Below, one piece after another: positions 26,215 through 34,028 of a stretch of DNA of 64,000 bases. Position 1 is the stretch's first letter. Every line of letters starts with the position of its first letter. This DNA is from Shouchella hunanensis. Lineage in GTDB: Bacteria; Bacillota; Bacilli; Bacillales; Bacillaceae_D. The stretch is from the NCBI RefSeq assembly GCF_028735875.1, contig NZ_CP117834.1:558001-622000 (forward strand), written 5' to 3'. Below the pieces are notes generated by a model. That model ran no database searches. It saw nothing but the letters and a program-made list of their open reading frames with translations, and had not been told where the DNA came from. A program made the position numbers and the translations under genes.

Positions 26215-27060
26215 TTGTTTAGTCGCAAAACCATTCTTGTGTTACTCCTTCTATTCATTGTAGCCATATACTTTTTCTATACACAAAACCACAGAATCGT
26301 CCTGTCCAGTCATTCAATCGAAGTAGCACAAATGGATGCTGAACACAATGGTATCACCATCGTCCATTTATCTGATCTACATTCAGCAGAATTCGGTGAA
26401 AAAAATGAACGTCTCATACAAATCGTACAGCAAGAAGACCCGAGCTTCATCTTCATGACCGGTGATTTGATTGATTCCTATACGTCGAACAATGGAGAAG
26501 GCGTTGATTTAATGAAGGAATTGGTTTCCATTGCACCAACCTATTATGTAACTGGAAATCACGAATGGCGCTTAGGTATTGTCGAGGGGCTAGAAGAGAC
26601 ACTTGATGAAATTGGTGTAACGGTACTAAGAAATGAATCATTAACGATCGAGCACGAAGGGTTTTCTTTTCAACTAGTCGGTATTGATGATCCTGATTCT
26701 AGGGGGACTGCTTCTCCAGAAGAGATCGTAAGGGATTTATTGGATGAAGCGATTCCAGCTACTGCAGCAGATTCTTATACGATACTCCTGTCCCACCGAC
26801 CAGAAGTGTTTTCGATCTATCAAGATTCAAGTGCAGACTTGGTGTTTTCAGGGCATGCTCATGGGGGTCAAGTTCGCCTTCCTTTTATTGGCGGTTTACT
26901 TGCTCCTGGTCAAGGGCTTTTTCCAGACTATAGCGAAGGCTTATATGAGGAAGAGGATACTAAAATGATTGTGAGTAGAGGCTTAGGAAACAGTCTTTTT
27001 CCCCTTCGCTTATTTAATCGACCGGAAGTTATTCGAATTGATCTTCAACCCCCTTCATAA
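26215..27060 (+). CDS. Membrane-anchored calcineurin-like phosphoesterase (YkuE type)
   Basis: One N-terminal membrane helix is followed by the di-metal motifs IVHLSDLHSAEFG, FMTGDLID, TGNHEW, LLSHRPE and FSGHAHGGQVRLP, all complete. YkuE-like proteins act at the membrane, probably on phosphorylated lipids or nucleotides such as UDP-DAGal; the true substrate here is open. A TTG start at 26215 has GGAG at 8-nt spacing. It is likely co-transcribed with the Rrf2 gene. Confidence 0.88.
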   Translation: MFSRKTILVLLLLFIVAIYFFYTQNHRIVLSSHSIEVAQMDAEHNGITIVHLSDLHSAEFGEKNERLIQIVQQEDPSFIFMTGDLIDSYTSNNGEGVDLMKELVSIAPTYYVTGNHEWRLGIVEGLEETLDEIGVTVLRNESLTIEHEGFSFQLVGIDDPDSRGTASPEEIVRDLLDEAIPATAADSYTILLSHRPEVFSIYQDSSADLVFSGHAHGGQVRLPFIGGLLAPGQGLFPDYSEGLYEEEDTKMIVSRGLGNSLFPLRLFNRPEVIRIDLQPPS

Positions 27061-27069
27061 GTAAAGGCA

Positions 27070-27107
27070 AAAAAACACACTCCGTTAGGAAATCGGAGTG
27101 TGTTCTT
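27070..27107. terminator. Bidirectional terminator
   Basis: An 11-bp perfect stem (27074-27084 with 27094-27104) with an A run before and T-rich bases after it. It serves both converging genes. Confidence 0.9.
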
Positions 27108-27109
27108 TG

Positions 27110-27772
27110 TTATATCGCTTTAATAAATTGTTTTGCCGTTTCAATGGATGATTGTGGATTTTGACCCGTCACAAGCTTCCCATCAGCGTATACATTTTCT
27201 TCCCAATCTCCTTTACCTACGAATAGAGCGCCCTCTTTTCTTAGACGCGTTTCTAATAGGAAAGGCATTTGATTGACTAATTCAACGCCTTCTTCTTCTG
27301 TATTCGTGAAGGACGTCACTTTTCGATTCGCAACAAGAAACTCACCATTTTCCAGCAATACGCCTGTTAATGCTGCCGGTCCGTGGCAAACAGCTCCAAT
27401 CACTTTATCCGCTTCATAAAAATCACGTAATAGTTGCTGGAGTTCTGGGTTGTCTGCTAAATCAAACATCGCCCCATGACCACCAGGCATAAAGATCCCA
27501 TCATAATCAGCTGATTGAATCTCTGCCAATGGAATGGTTCGCTTCAACATCTCCGCTAGTTCATGCCATTGCTCAGGAATGATGCCATTCTCTAAACTGG
27601 CATCATCGATTGGTGATTCACCACCTTTTGGGCTTGCAACTGTTACATGGTAACCAGCTTTAGTAAATTCTTCATACGGCTCTGTAAACTCCGATAACCA
27701 AATTCCTGCAAACTGTTCATTATTCATTTTTGCGCCGTTTGTTACGACCATTAGTAGTTGTTTTGTACTCAA
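27110..27772 (-). CDS. DJ-1/PfpI-family protein (Hsp31-like)
   Basis: The nucleophile elbow IGAVCHGPAAL holds the conserved Cys, with MPGGHGAMFDL carrying an upstream acidic or His residue. The 220-residue length and SPKGGESPIDD motif match the class I amidotransferase-like group that includes Hsp31/YdeA-type glyoxalase III or deglycase enzymes. A likely role is removing methylglyoxal or related aldehydes; this is inferred. The start is TTG at 27772 behind GGGAGAGG. Confidence 0.87.
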   Translation of the reverse strand: MSTKQLLMVVTNGAKMNNEQFAGIWLSEFTEPYEEFTKAGYHVTVASPKGGESPIDDASLENGIIPEQWHELAEMLKRTIPLAEIQSADYDGIFMPGGHGAMFDLADNPELQQLLRDFYEADKVIGAVCHGPAALTGVLLENGEFLVANRKVTSFTNTEEEGVELVNQMPFLLETRLRKEGALFVGKGDWEENVYADGKLVTGQNPQSSIETAKQFIKAI

Positions 27773-27910
27773 GATGACCTCTCCCTTTTTGTCTGCTACT
27801 CTTCTCTTCCCTTACCGTTTCTTCATTAAACAAGAAAAAGAAAGACAACGTACGATTTACGCATTCATCATCATGCTAGCGGACAGACCTCTACTCACCT
27901 GCTCTCGTAC

Positions 27911-27954
27911 AAAAAAGAAGTGCTCGATTAAGGTTAGAGACCTTAACGAACACC
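27911..27954 (-). terminator. Terminator after the HAD phosphatase gene
   Basis: GATTAAGGT pairs with ACCTTAA(C) near 27926-27947 and the outer arms extend it; on the minus strand a U run follows (A run at 27911-27916). Confidence 0.8.
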
Positions 27955-27962
27955 CCTCTCGG

Positions 27963-28772
27963 TTAATTCAACACATTCATTCGAATAGCATGTGCAACGC
28001 CATCTTCGTTATTTGACTTTGTAATATAATCAGCCGCTTCCTTTAATTCAGGAATGGCGTTTTCCATTGCTACGCCACAGCCTGCAAACTGTATCATCGA
28101 CAAGTCATTCCCATTGTCTCCAATACACATGACTTCTTCTCGTGTGATGCCAAGCTTGCCTGCTAGCTGTTTGACCGCATTTCCTTTACTTGCCTCCGGA
28201 TGGAGAATTTCCAAGAAGAAAGGAGCGCTTTGAACCATTTCATAACGTTCTTTTAATGAAGCTGGAATCGCCGCTTTTGTTTCCTCAAGACGATTTGGTT
28301 CATCAATGAACATGACCTTTGGTATGACAATATCTTTATCAAGTTCTTCCTTTGTTCGAAAACTTAGAGGCACTTGTGTAACATACGATTCATATATGGT
28401 ATAAGGCGAAACGTCCTTATTAAATGTATATAACTTCGCTTGATCAAAGAAATGCATCGGTGTTTGAAGAGCTTCTGCCGTAGCAGACAATTCAAGTAAA
28501 TCATCATAGTGTAACGTTAGTGAGACAACATTTTCATTTGTATGCGTGTTTTGTACAAGTGAACCGTTGTACGCAATCACATAATCATCTTCATCCGTTA
28601 ATTCTAATTCCTTTAAATAGCGCGTAACGCCCCCAAGCGGTCTTCCTGTGCATAAAACAACCGTTACTCCAGCTGCTTTAGCCTCTTGTAACGCAGCTTT
28701 CACTCCTGGGGTTACGTGATGTTGATCATTTAACAACGTTCCATCCATATCAATGGCAATTAATTTATACAT
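27963..28772 (-). CDS. Cof-type HAD-superfamily phosphatase
   Basis: Motif I IDMDGTLL, motif II LCTGRP, motif III Lys in EASKGNAV, and motif IV MCIGDNGNDLSM mark a type IIB HAD phosphatase of 269 residues. These act on sugar phosphates, FMN or pyridoxal phosphate. GGAG at 7-nt spacing selects ATG 28772. It follows the PRPP synthetase-like gene by 32 bp on the same strand, so the two may act in one phosphosugar step. Substrate unknown. Confidence 0.9.
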   Translation of the reverse strand: MYKLIAIDMDGTLLNDQHHVTPGVKAALQEAKAAGVTVVLCTGRPLGGVTRYLKELELTDEDDYVIAYNGSLVQNTHTNENVVSLTLHYDDLLELSATAEALQTPMHFFDQAKLYTFNKDVSPYTIYESYVTQVPLSFRTKEELDKDIVIPKVMFIDEPNRLEETKAAIPASLKERYEMVQSAPFFLEILHPEASKGNAVKQLAGKLGITREEVMCIGDNGNDLSMIQFAGCGVAMENAIPELKEAADYITKSNNEDGVAHAIRMNVLN

Positions 28773-28804
28773 CTCTCTACTCCACTCCTTATTCACGAGC
28801 GAAC

Positions 28805-29755
28805 TTATTGAAACAACGTGCTAACAGATTGTTCCTTATAAATTCGATAGATCGCATCAGCTAACAAACCTGCCATTGATAAAATGGTCATATTATCAAG
28901 CTGTTTTTCTTTAGGTAATTCAATCGTATTCGTCACAACAATTTCTTTTATTGGTGCAATGGCTAGCCGCTCGATTGCTGGTCCTGTCAGTACTGGATGG
29001 GTACAACACGTGTACACATCTTTAGCACCGTTTTCCACCAAAGAATGAGCAGCTAATGTTACCGTTGCTGCTGTATCAATGAGGTCATCAATAATAATGG
29101 CATCCATTCCTTTTACTTCACCTACAATGTCAATCGCTTGCGCAAAACCAGGTTCAGGTTGACGCTTATCAACAAAAGCAATCGGTGCATCAATATATTC
29201 GGCTAGCTTCCTTGCTCGTCCTAAGCCCGATGTATTTGGAGCAACGACGACAGGATTCACAAGATTTTTCTTGATATAATGCTGTGCCAGCAACGGTATT
29301 CCTTGCAATGGATCCACAGGAATATTAAAGAAACCTTGAATTTGTGGAGCATGTAAATCGACTGTTACAACTCGGTCTGCCCCCGCAGTTTCAAGTAGAT
29401 TCGCAATAAGCTTTGCAGCTATTGGCTCCCGAGAACGAGCTTTTCGATCCTGTCTAGCATACCCAAAGTAAGGTATAACAACATTAATTTCCCCTGCTGA
29501 AGCTCGTTTTAATGCGTCAATCATAATGAGTAATTCAATCACATGCTCATTTCCCGGCTGAGAAGTTGATTGTAAAATAAATACCTTAGCCCCACGAACA
29601 CTTTCTTGAATATGAATTTGCACTTCACCGTCACTAAAGCGATTCACTGTGCATTCTCCAATTGTACAACCAAGTTGATCGGCAACTTCTTGCGTTAACA
29701 ATGGGTTTGATTGAATGGTAAACAGTTTAAATTTATCGTTCATTACATAACTCAC
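28805..29755 (-). CDS. Ribose-phosphate pyrophosphokinase paralogue with altered active-site loops
   Basis: The whole 316-residue length lines up with Bacillus PRPP synthetase (FSDGE, ELLIMIDALKRASA, ARQDRKARSREPI, DLHAPQIQGFF, VDKRQPEP). Two key sites differ: the usual PDHGGVTRARK is PNTSGLGRARK, and the PRPP loop DDIIDTAGT is DDLIDTAAT. The catalytic Lys and Arg of the flexible loop are kept. It may be a changed-specificity enzyme, a regulatory paralogue, or weakly active. The housekeeping prs normally lies next to glmU, which is not here. GTG 29755 is set by AGGAGG at 7 nt. A HAD phosphatase gene follows. Confidence 0.85.
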   Translation of the reverse strand: MSYVMNDKFKLFTIQSNPLLTQEVADQLGCTIGECTVNRFSDGEVQIHIQESVRGAKVFILQSTSQPGNEHVIELLIMIDALKRASAGEINVVIPYFGYARQDRKARSREPIAAKLIANLLETAGADRVVTVDLHAPQIQGFFNIPVDPLQGIPLLAQHYIKKNLVNPVVVAPNTSGLGRARKLAEYIDAPIAFVDKRQPEPGFAQAIDIVGEVKGMDAIIIDDLIDTAATVTLAAHSLVENGAKDVYTCCTHPVLTGPAIERLAIAPIKEIVVTNTIELPKEKQLDNMTILSMAGLLADAIYRIYKEQSVSTLFQ

Positions 29756-29831
29756 GAAACCGCCTCCTACTCGTCCTAAAATCGTCTTAATTGTAGCTTA
29801 CTTTCGAGCGGAATACAAAGTGTTACACTAC

Positions 29832-29862
29832 AAAAAAAGCGTTCCTCTAATAAGAAGAACAC
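29832..29862 (-). terminator. Terminator after the first Gfo/Idh/MocA gene
   Basis: An imperfect stem (GTTCCTCT with AGAAGAAC) is followed on the minus strand by a U7 run. Confidence 0.65.
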
Positions 29863-29870
29863 TTTCACTC

Positions 29871-30968
29871 TTAAAAACCTCTTGTCGTCATAGACAACGG
29901 CAATAATTCAGGGATGCTACATGTACTTACCATTTGATAATGCTTTTCTTCTATTGACGAACGTAAAATGCCGTGCATCGCTTCAAGCACATGATAAGCT
30001 AGTGCATCACTCGCACGATGGGCACGCTTTTCCTTAATTGCCGCAACCATATCTAAAACACCTAGACCTCGACTATTTTCTTGAAAACCATAAGTAAGCG
30101 GTACTTCTTGAAACGCAACCTCCCCTTGTTTCTTGAAGAAGAGAGGTCCTCCAAATGTATTTGGATCTGGCAATATAAGAGAACCTCTTGTGCCGTGTAT
30201 TTCTAAATTCGGTGTTTGTGATCCCCATACATCAAAGCTCGTAATTAACGTTCCGATTGTTCCATTCTCAAAGTCTACTATACTAGACAAATGTGTCTCT
30301 ACTTCTACTTGCATTGTCTCACCAAAACGGGGAAGGGATGTAATGTTACGTTCCTCAAATGCCTTTCCTGTAGAGGATGTAAGTCGCTTAATCGGACCTA
30401 GTATTGATACAAGAGCTGTTAAGTAATAGGGACCCATATCAAATAAAGGTCCAGCACCTTCTTTATAAAAGAAGTCCGGGTTCGGATGCCAGTCCTCAGG
30501 TCCATGGCTCATCATAAATCCATTAGCCGATACTGGTCTGCCAATCCAACCATCTTCTATTAGTTTCTTTGCCGTTTGAAGGCCACCACCTAAAAAAGTA
30601 TCTGGGGCAGCTCCTAAATAAAGATTTTTTTCCTTGGCTAGTTTTCTAAGCTCCTCCGCTTCAGTTAAGGACAATGCTAACGGCTTTTCGCCATACGCAT
30701 GTTTCCCAGCTTCTAATGCACGTTTATGAACGGCATAATGAGCAGAAGGAATCGTTAAGTTAATGACAAGCTCAATTCGCTCATCTTGAAAGAAATCGTC
30801 CATTGATAAGGCTTCTATTTCTTTGTAATTAGCTGCTTTTTGAGTTGCTTGAGCCATATTTAGATCGGTACAGGCAATAATTTGTATATCATCAAACCGA
30901 TTATTTAATTGAAAATAGATATCGCTAATATTCCCACAACCAACTACTCCAGCTTTTAAAACGCTCAC
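29871..30968 (-). CDS. Gfo/Idh/MocA-family oxidoreductase
   Basis: A Rossmann domain at the N-terminus (AGVVGCGNISDIYF) binds NAD(P). The EKPLA segment (GEKPLALS) and the later DMGPYY region are the family's usual catalytic neighbourhood (Lys and downstream His/Tyr). At 365 residues it is a typical sugar or polyol dehydrogenase of this family. GTG 30968 has GGGAG before it. It stands alone between terminators, so no substrate is suggested. Confidence 0.88.
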   Translation of the reverse strand: MSVLKAGVVGCGNISDIYFQLNNRFDDIQIIACTDLNMAQATQKAANYKEIEALSMDDFFQDERIELVINLTIPSAHYAVHKRALEAGKHAYGEKPLALSLTEAEELRKLAKEKNLYLGAAPDTFLGGGLQTAKKLIEDGWIGRPVSANGFMMSHGPEDWHPNPDFFYKEGAGPLFDMGPYYLTALVSILGPIKRLTSSTGKAFEERNITSLPRFGETMQVEVETHLSSIVDFENGTIGTLITSFDVWGSQTPNLEIHGTRGSLILPDPNTFGGPLFFKKQGEVAFQEVPLTYGFQENSRGLGVLDMVAAIKEKRAHRASDALAYHVLEAMHGILRSSIEEKHYQMVSTCSIPELLPLSMTTRGF

Positions 30969-31048
30969 GTGAAATCCACTCCCTTAAAATCCTAACGTTT
31001 ATTATAGCGCTTTCAAGAACAAACGACAATAACACATATTGTCTATAC

Positions 31049-31102
31049 AAAAAAGCACTAGGAGACGCTGTCGATTAGCCATTCGTCTCTCTAGCACTTT
31101 TC
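31049..31102 (-). terminator. Terminator after the M15 peptidase gene
   Basis: AAAGCACTAG and CTAGTGCTTT-type arms (31051-31061 with 31091-31101), with a second inner stem GAGACG/CGTCTC; on the minus strand a U run follows. Confidence 0.85.
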
Positions 31103-31110
31103 GTAGTAAC

Positions 31111-31743
31111 TTATGGCCAGTAATAGCCTCCACCCGTGGTTTCTGCTCGACTATCCACATGCGTAAATGTTTGATAAATAATGATGCCACTAAACCCACA
31201 AGTCCGTGCAGTATTTGCTTTCCTTGTTGGTGTTGTTGACGATGAGACATCTGCTGCTGATCCATATAGATGCTGACTGTTACTTGCTCCACCTACACTT
31301 GAATTATGACTGCGACTACGGAAGCCGGAATTTATCGTTAATGGGATGTTCCCTAATTTGCGCCTCTTTGCCTCAAGTTTATACATTAAACGACGGACAT
31401 TTTCTTGTACTTGAGTAGCCGATACTGCGCCTCCTGTAAACCTTGATCCATCTCTTGAATGAAACTCACTCCAGTTAAAATGTCTGGTCGAACCGTCAGC
31501 TGCTTCAAGATTGTTTAACGCGGTATGCGTTTGTGGTCCAGCAACTCCATCAGCAGATAAGTTGTAGCTTGATTGAAACCTACGAACAGCTCCTTCTGTT
31601 GCTGGTCCAAATTGACCGTCTACAGTAATATGAGTTCGACTTGCTGATGCAGCTGCATAGCCTGCCACCCGAATTTGTAATTCTCGAACATCATTCCCAC
31701 TCATGCCACTTCTCAGTGTTCTCGTCCATTGATACGCCATCTT
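31111..31743 (-). CDS. Peptidoglycan-binding protein with an M15-type zinc peptidase domain
   Basis: A PG_binding_1 domain (GNDVRELQIRVAGY through GVAGPQTHTALN) is followed by a metallopeptidase domain: SQHLYGSAADV gives the HxxGxAxD zinc motif and TFTHVDSR gives HxD. This is the layout of Streptomyces-type zinc D-Ala-D-Ala carboxypeptidase and related DD/LD-endopeptidases. No signal peptide is seen from ATG 31743, chosen because GAGGGG is 7 nt upstream. A GTG at 31833 would add a short hydrophobic stretch but has no ribosome binding site. Lysis-linked or forespore release are possible. Confidence 0.85.
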   Translation of the reverse strand, partial: KMAYQWTRTLRSGMSGNDVRELQIRVAGYAAASASRTHITVDGQFGPATEGAVRRFQSSYNLSADGVAGPQTHTALNNLEAADGSTRHFNWSEFHSRDGSRFTGGAVSATQVQENVRRLMYKLEAKRRKLGNIPLTINSGFRSRSHNSSVGGASNSQHLYGSAADVSSSTTPTRKANTARTCGFSGIIIYQTFTHVDSRAETTGGGYYWP

Positions 31744-31764
31744 TATACCCCTCTTCTTTGATTT

Positions 31765-31778
31765 AGCAAGCGCTTGCT
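31765..31778. promoter_or_regulatory. Perfect 14-bp palindrome, cre-like
   Basis: AGCAAGCGCTTGCT lies 22 bp before the M15 gene start. It matches 12 of 14 positions of the CcpA cre pattern (TGWAARCGYTWNCW). Confidence 0.45.
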
Positions 31779-31854
31779 GTTTTTTAAAGAGAAGCAAATG
31801 AAGAAAAATAAAACGATGTAAAAAACTTTTCACCCACTATCATGTACGATATAA

Positions 31855-31872
31855 TGAATGAATAATCATTCA
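31855..31872 (+). promoter_or_regulatory. FadR-type operator at the SCP2 promoter
   Basis: TGAATGAATAATCATTCA is a perfect match to the published Bacillus FadR box TGAATGAMTANTCATTCA. It starts on the last base of a TATAAT box (31850-31855) with TTTTCA 17 bp upstream as -35, so a bound repressor would block the promoter. Confidence 0.75.
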
Positions 31873-31888
31873 TAAAAGGAGATGTAGC

Positions 31889-32218
31889 ATGACGACAGAA
31901 GAGAAATTATATGCCCTCGCAAATCAAATAAACAATCATCCTGACAACATTCGTGATTTTAATCGTTCTTACCAATTTGAACTAAAACCAGAAGCTCGTT
32001 ATAGCGTGACGTTTTCTAATGGCGCTGTAACGATTGAAAAAGAACCTATAAAGAACGAAGAAGCCTGTATACTGAAATTGAGCGAAGCGAACTTGCATAA
32101 GCTATTAGAGGGAAATTGGAATCCTACTGTCGCTTATATGACGGGACAATTAAAAGTAGATGGTGATGTCCGTCACGCCCTTAAACTCCATGAGATCGTC
32201 AAACAGTACACAGGATGA
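31889..32218 (+). CDS. SCP2 sterol-carrier-like lipid-binding protein
   Basis: The 109-residue product is a single SCP2 domain: YSVTFSNGAVTIEKE for the sheet, then CILKLSEANLHKLLEG and PTVAYMTGQLKVDGDV, the latter being the best-kept motif. SCP2 folds hold fatty acyl chains or acyl-CoA in a hydrophobic tunnel. The FadR-type operator at its promoter suggests control by long-chain acyl-CoA and a role in fatty acid use. GGAGAT precedes ATG 31889. Confidence 0.85.
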   Translation: MTTEEKLYALANQINNHPDNIRDFNRSYQFELKPEARYSVTFSNGAVTIEKEPIKNEEACILKLSEANLHKLLEGNWNPTVAYMTGQLKVDGDVRHALKLHEIVKQYTG

Positions 32219-32223
32219 ACACG

Positions 32224-32260
32224 AAAAAACCGACCTCGCTTATTGAGAGTCGGTTTTCTA
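32224..32260. terminator. Bidirectional terminator between SCP2 and CsbD genes
   Basis: A 9-bp stem (32226-32234 with 32249-32257) has A6 on its left side and T4 on its right side. Confidence 0.88.
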
Positions 32261-32271
32261 ACATGGAAAGC

Positions 32272-32454
32272 TTATTCGTTTGTTTTATTTTTGATATCAC
32301 CTTTAGTATCTTGTACTTCGCCTTTAACTTTATCTTTTTTTCCTTCTGCTTGCATTTTTTTATTATTCGTAAGGTTTCCTACTGCATCTTTCACAGCACC
32401 TTTTGCTTTATTGCCAGCACCTTTTGCTTTGTCTCCAGTTCCGTTATCACTCAT
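32272..32454 (-). CDS. CsbD-family stress protein
   Basis: AGGAGG at 8-nt spacing fixes ATG 32454. The 60-residue product is highly charged and rich in Lys, Gly and Ala with the KAKGAVKDAVGNLT and KGEVQDTKGD repeats of CsbD-like proteins. These are general stress proteins, under sigma-B in Bacillus, with no known activity. No clear sigma-B promoter was found upstream. Confidence 0.88.
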   Translation of the reverse strand: MSDNGTGDKAKGAGNKAKGAVKDAVGNLTNNKKMQAEGKKDKVKGEVQDTKGDIKNKTNE

Positions 32455-32517
32455 GAAAAACGCCTCCTTCTTGTCTATTTCTTTATATAGACGTTTTCCA
32501 AGGTTTCTAAACATTTA

Positions 32518-33480
32518 TCAAGAAGAGCTCTGTTGACTCCACTGATGGCGCACTTCATCCATTAACGTCATCACATCGGTTGAATAGGTTAGATAGGATT
32601 GATCCATTCCACTAACGCTTGATTCCATTGCTTTAATTTCATTCACTAATGCTTCCGAAGATAGACCTGCTTTTATAACCTCTGAATTCCCATCATGCCA
32701 TGTTAATGTAGCTTGTTCAGCACGTGGAAAATCGTCTACTGTAATAAAACCGTTCTCACAGGCAATTAATCCACGCTTTGGCATTTTCCCTCGAAATGCA
32801 AGCGAAATGGTTACAATTTCATCGGTTGGTGTTTTTAGTACAATGGCCGATTGTTCATCTACGTTTGTTTCAGCTGCTTTCATTGTTGTTAGCACTTGCG
32901 TAGGCTGCTCTGAAAGAAAGAAACGAGCAAACGATAATGCGTATGTGCCAATATCCAAAAGCGCACCACCAGCTAAATCCGGGTTGTAAAAACGATTGCT
33001 CGGATCAAATGGTTTACGACTTCCGAATGTCACATTAATCGTTTTAACTGAACCTAATCGATTGCTTTTCATTAAATCCTTCAGTGTATGATACAAAGGC
33101 ATATGATAGATGGTCATTGCTTCCATTAAAATAAGGTTGTTCTTCTCAGCAAGCTGGATAAGTTCCTTTAACTCCCCACCATTAATAGTAATCGCTTTTT
33201 CACATAATACATGCTTCCCATTCTCTAGAGCTTCTTTTATGTATTTATGGTGACTCGCGTGTGGTGTAGCCACATAGATAATATCTATTTTTGGATCTGT
33301 CATTAACGATTTATATTGACCGTACGCTTTTGTGGCACGATGTTCACTAGCAAATGCCTTTGCTTTTTCGATTGAACGAGAACCGACAGCGTACAATTCC
33401 CCATGATAGGATGTTAATGCATTGGCAAAGTCTGCTGCAATTGAACCGAGACCAAGAATACCCCAATTGTATGTACTCAT
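32518..33480 (-). CDS. Gfo/Idh/MocA-family oxidoreductase, trans-dihydrodiol-dehydrogenase-like branch
   Basis: WGILGLGSIAADF is the Rossmann start, CEKAIT is the EKP-type segment with Ala for Pro, and GGALLDIGTYALSF is the signature of the branch near dihydrodiol or glucose-fructose dehydrogenases. At 320 residues it is shorter than the other family member 1.5 kb upstream and only distantly similar. GGAG precedes the ATG. Single gene; substrate unknown. Confidence 0.88.
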   Translation of the reverse strand: MSTYNWGILGLGSIAADFANALTSYHGELYAVGSRSIEKAKAFASEHRATKAYGQYKSLMTDPKIDIIYVATPHASHHKYIKEALENGKHVLCEKAITINGGELKELIQLAEKNNLILMEAMTIYHMPLYHTLKDLMKSNRLGSVKTINVTFGSRKPFDPSNRFYNPDLAGGALLDIGTYALSFARFFLSEQPTQVLTTMKAAETNVDEQSAIVLKTPTDEIVTISLAFRGKMPKRGLIACENGFITVDDFPRAEQATLTWHDGNSEVIKAGLSSEALVNEIKAMESSVSGMDQSYLTYSTDVMTLMDEVRHQWSQQSSS

Positions 33481-33647
33481 AAAATAACCACTCCTTCTTT
33501 CAATACGTTCATTGTACAGAAGACGAGAGGGAACGACTACTAAAACGTATTGATCGACAAGCCAGGCACTAGAATTCTATCTAGTCATCCTATATAATGA
33601 ACTATTAACTTCTTCTTACATGCATACAAGTCGAAAGGGTGGAACAC

Positions 33648-33896
33648 ATGGGCATAATTGTTGTGGAAGTCTGTGATGGAAACCTGATGAGTCGAGTAGA
33701 CCTAGAAAATCTATTGGAGTCAGAGTACCCAGAAGTTGCCGTCATGGATAATGAATGCCTTTCCTTTTGCGGGCTTTGTGCGGTTAGACCGTACGCAATT
33801 GTAAATGGTACCCGTATTTTTGGTGCCACCGCAGAAGAATGCATATCAAAAATAAAACACCGTATTGAGTTGGAGCTTGCGTTGTACGAGCTTTAA
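33648..33896 (+). CDS. YuzB-like DUF1450 protein
   Basis: The 82-residue product has NECLSFCGLCAVRPYAIVNG, the Cys-rich core of DUF1450 (YuzB). The Cys positions suggest a redox or metal-binding site; no function is established. AAAGGG with 8-nt spacing sets ATG 33648 over GTG 33639. A terminator follows directly. Confidence 0.88.
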   Translation: MGIIVVEVCDGNLMSRVDLENLLESEYPEVAVMDNECLSFCGLCAVRPYAIVNGTRIFGATAEECISKIKHRIELELALYEL

Positions 33897-33906
33897 TTTA
33901 TAAATA

Positions 33907-33932
33907 AACGTCACATACCGTGGCGTTTTTTC
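33907..33932 (+). terminator. Terminator after the yuzB-like gene
   Basis: An 8-bp stem with one wobble pair (33907-33914 with 33920-33927), then T6. Confidence 0.8.
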
Positions 33933-34028
33933 ACTGCTTTCACTTGATAAACACATACATAGTCGACTACGTTTTTCATTATAGGCAACACTAAAAATGA
34001 TTTTAACGAATGTATAGGAGTTTAACCA

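Noticed and set aside
32215-32536. Two hydrophobic plus-strand frames of 91 and 97 codons
   Set aside because: Antisense of the Lys-rich CsbD gene; the complement of Lys/Ala codons reads as Phe/Leu/Ser. They also cover a bidirectional terminator.
33605-33844. 79-codon minus-strand frame opposite the yuzB-like gene
   Set aside because: No ribosome binding site, and it is antisense to a recognised DUF1450 gene.
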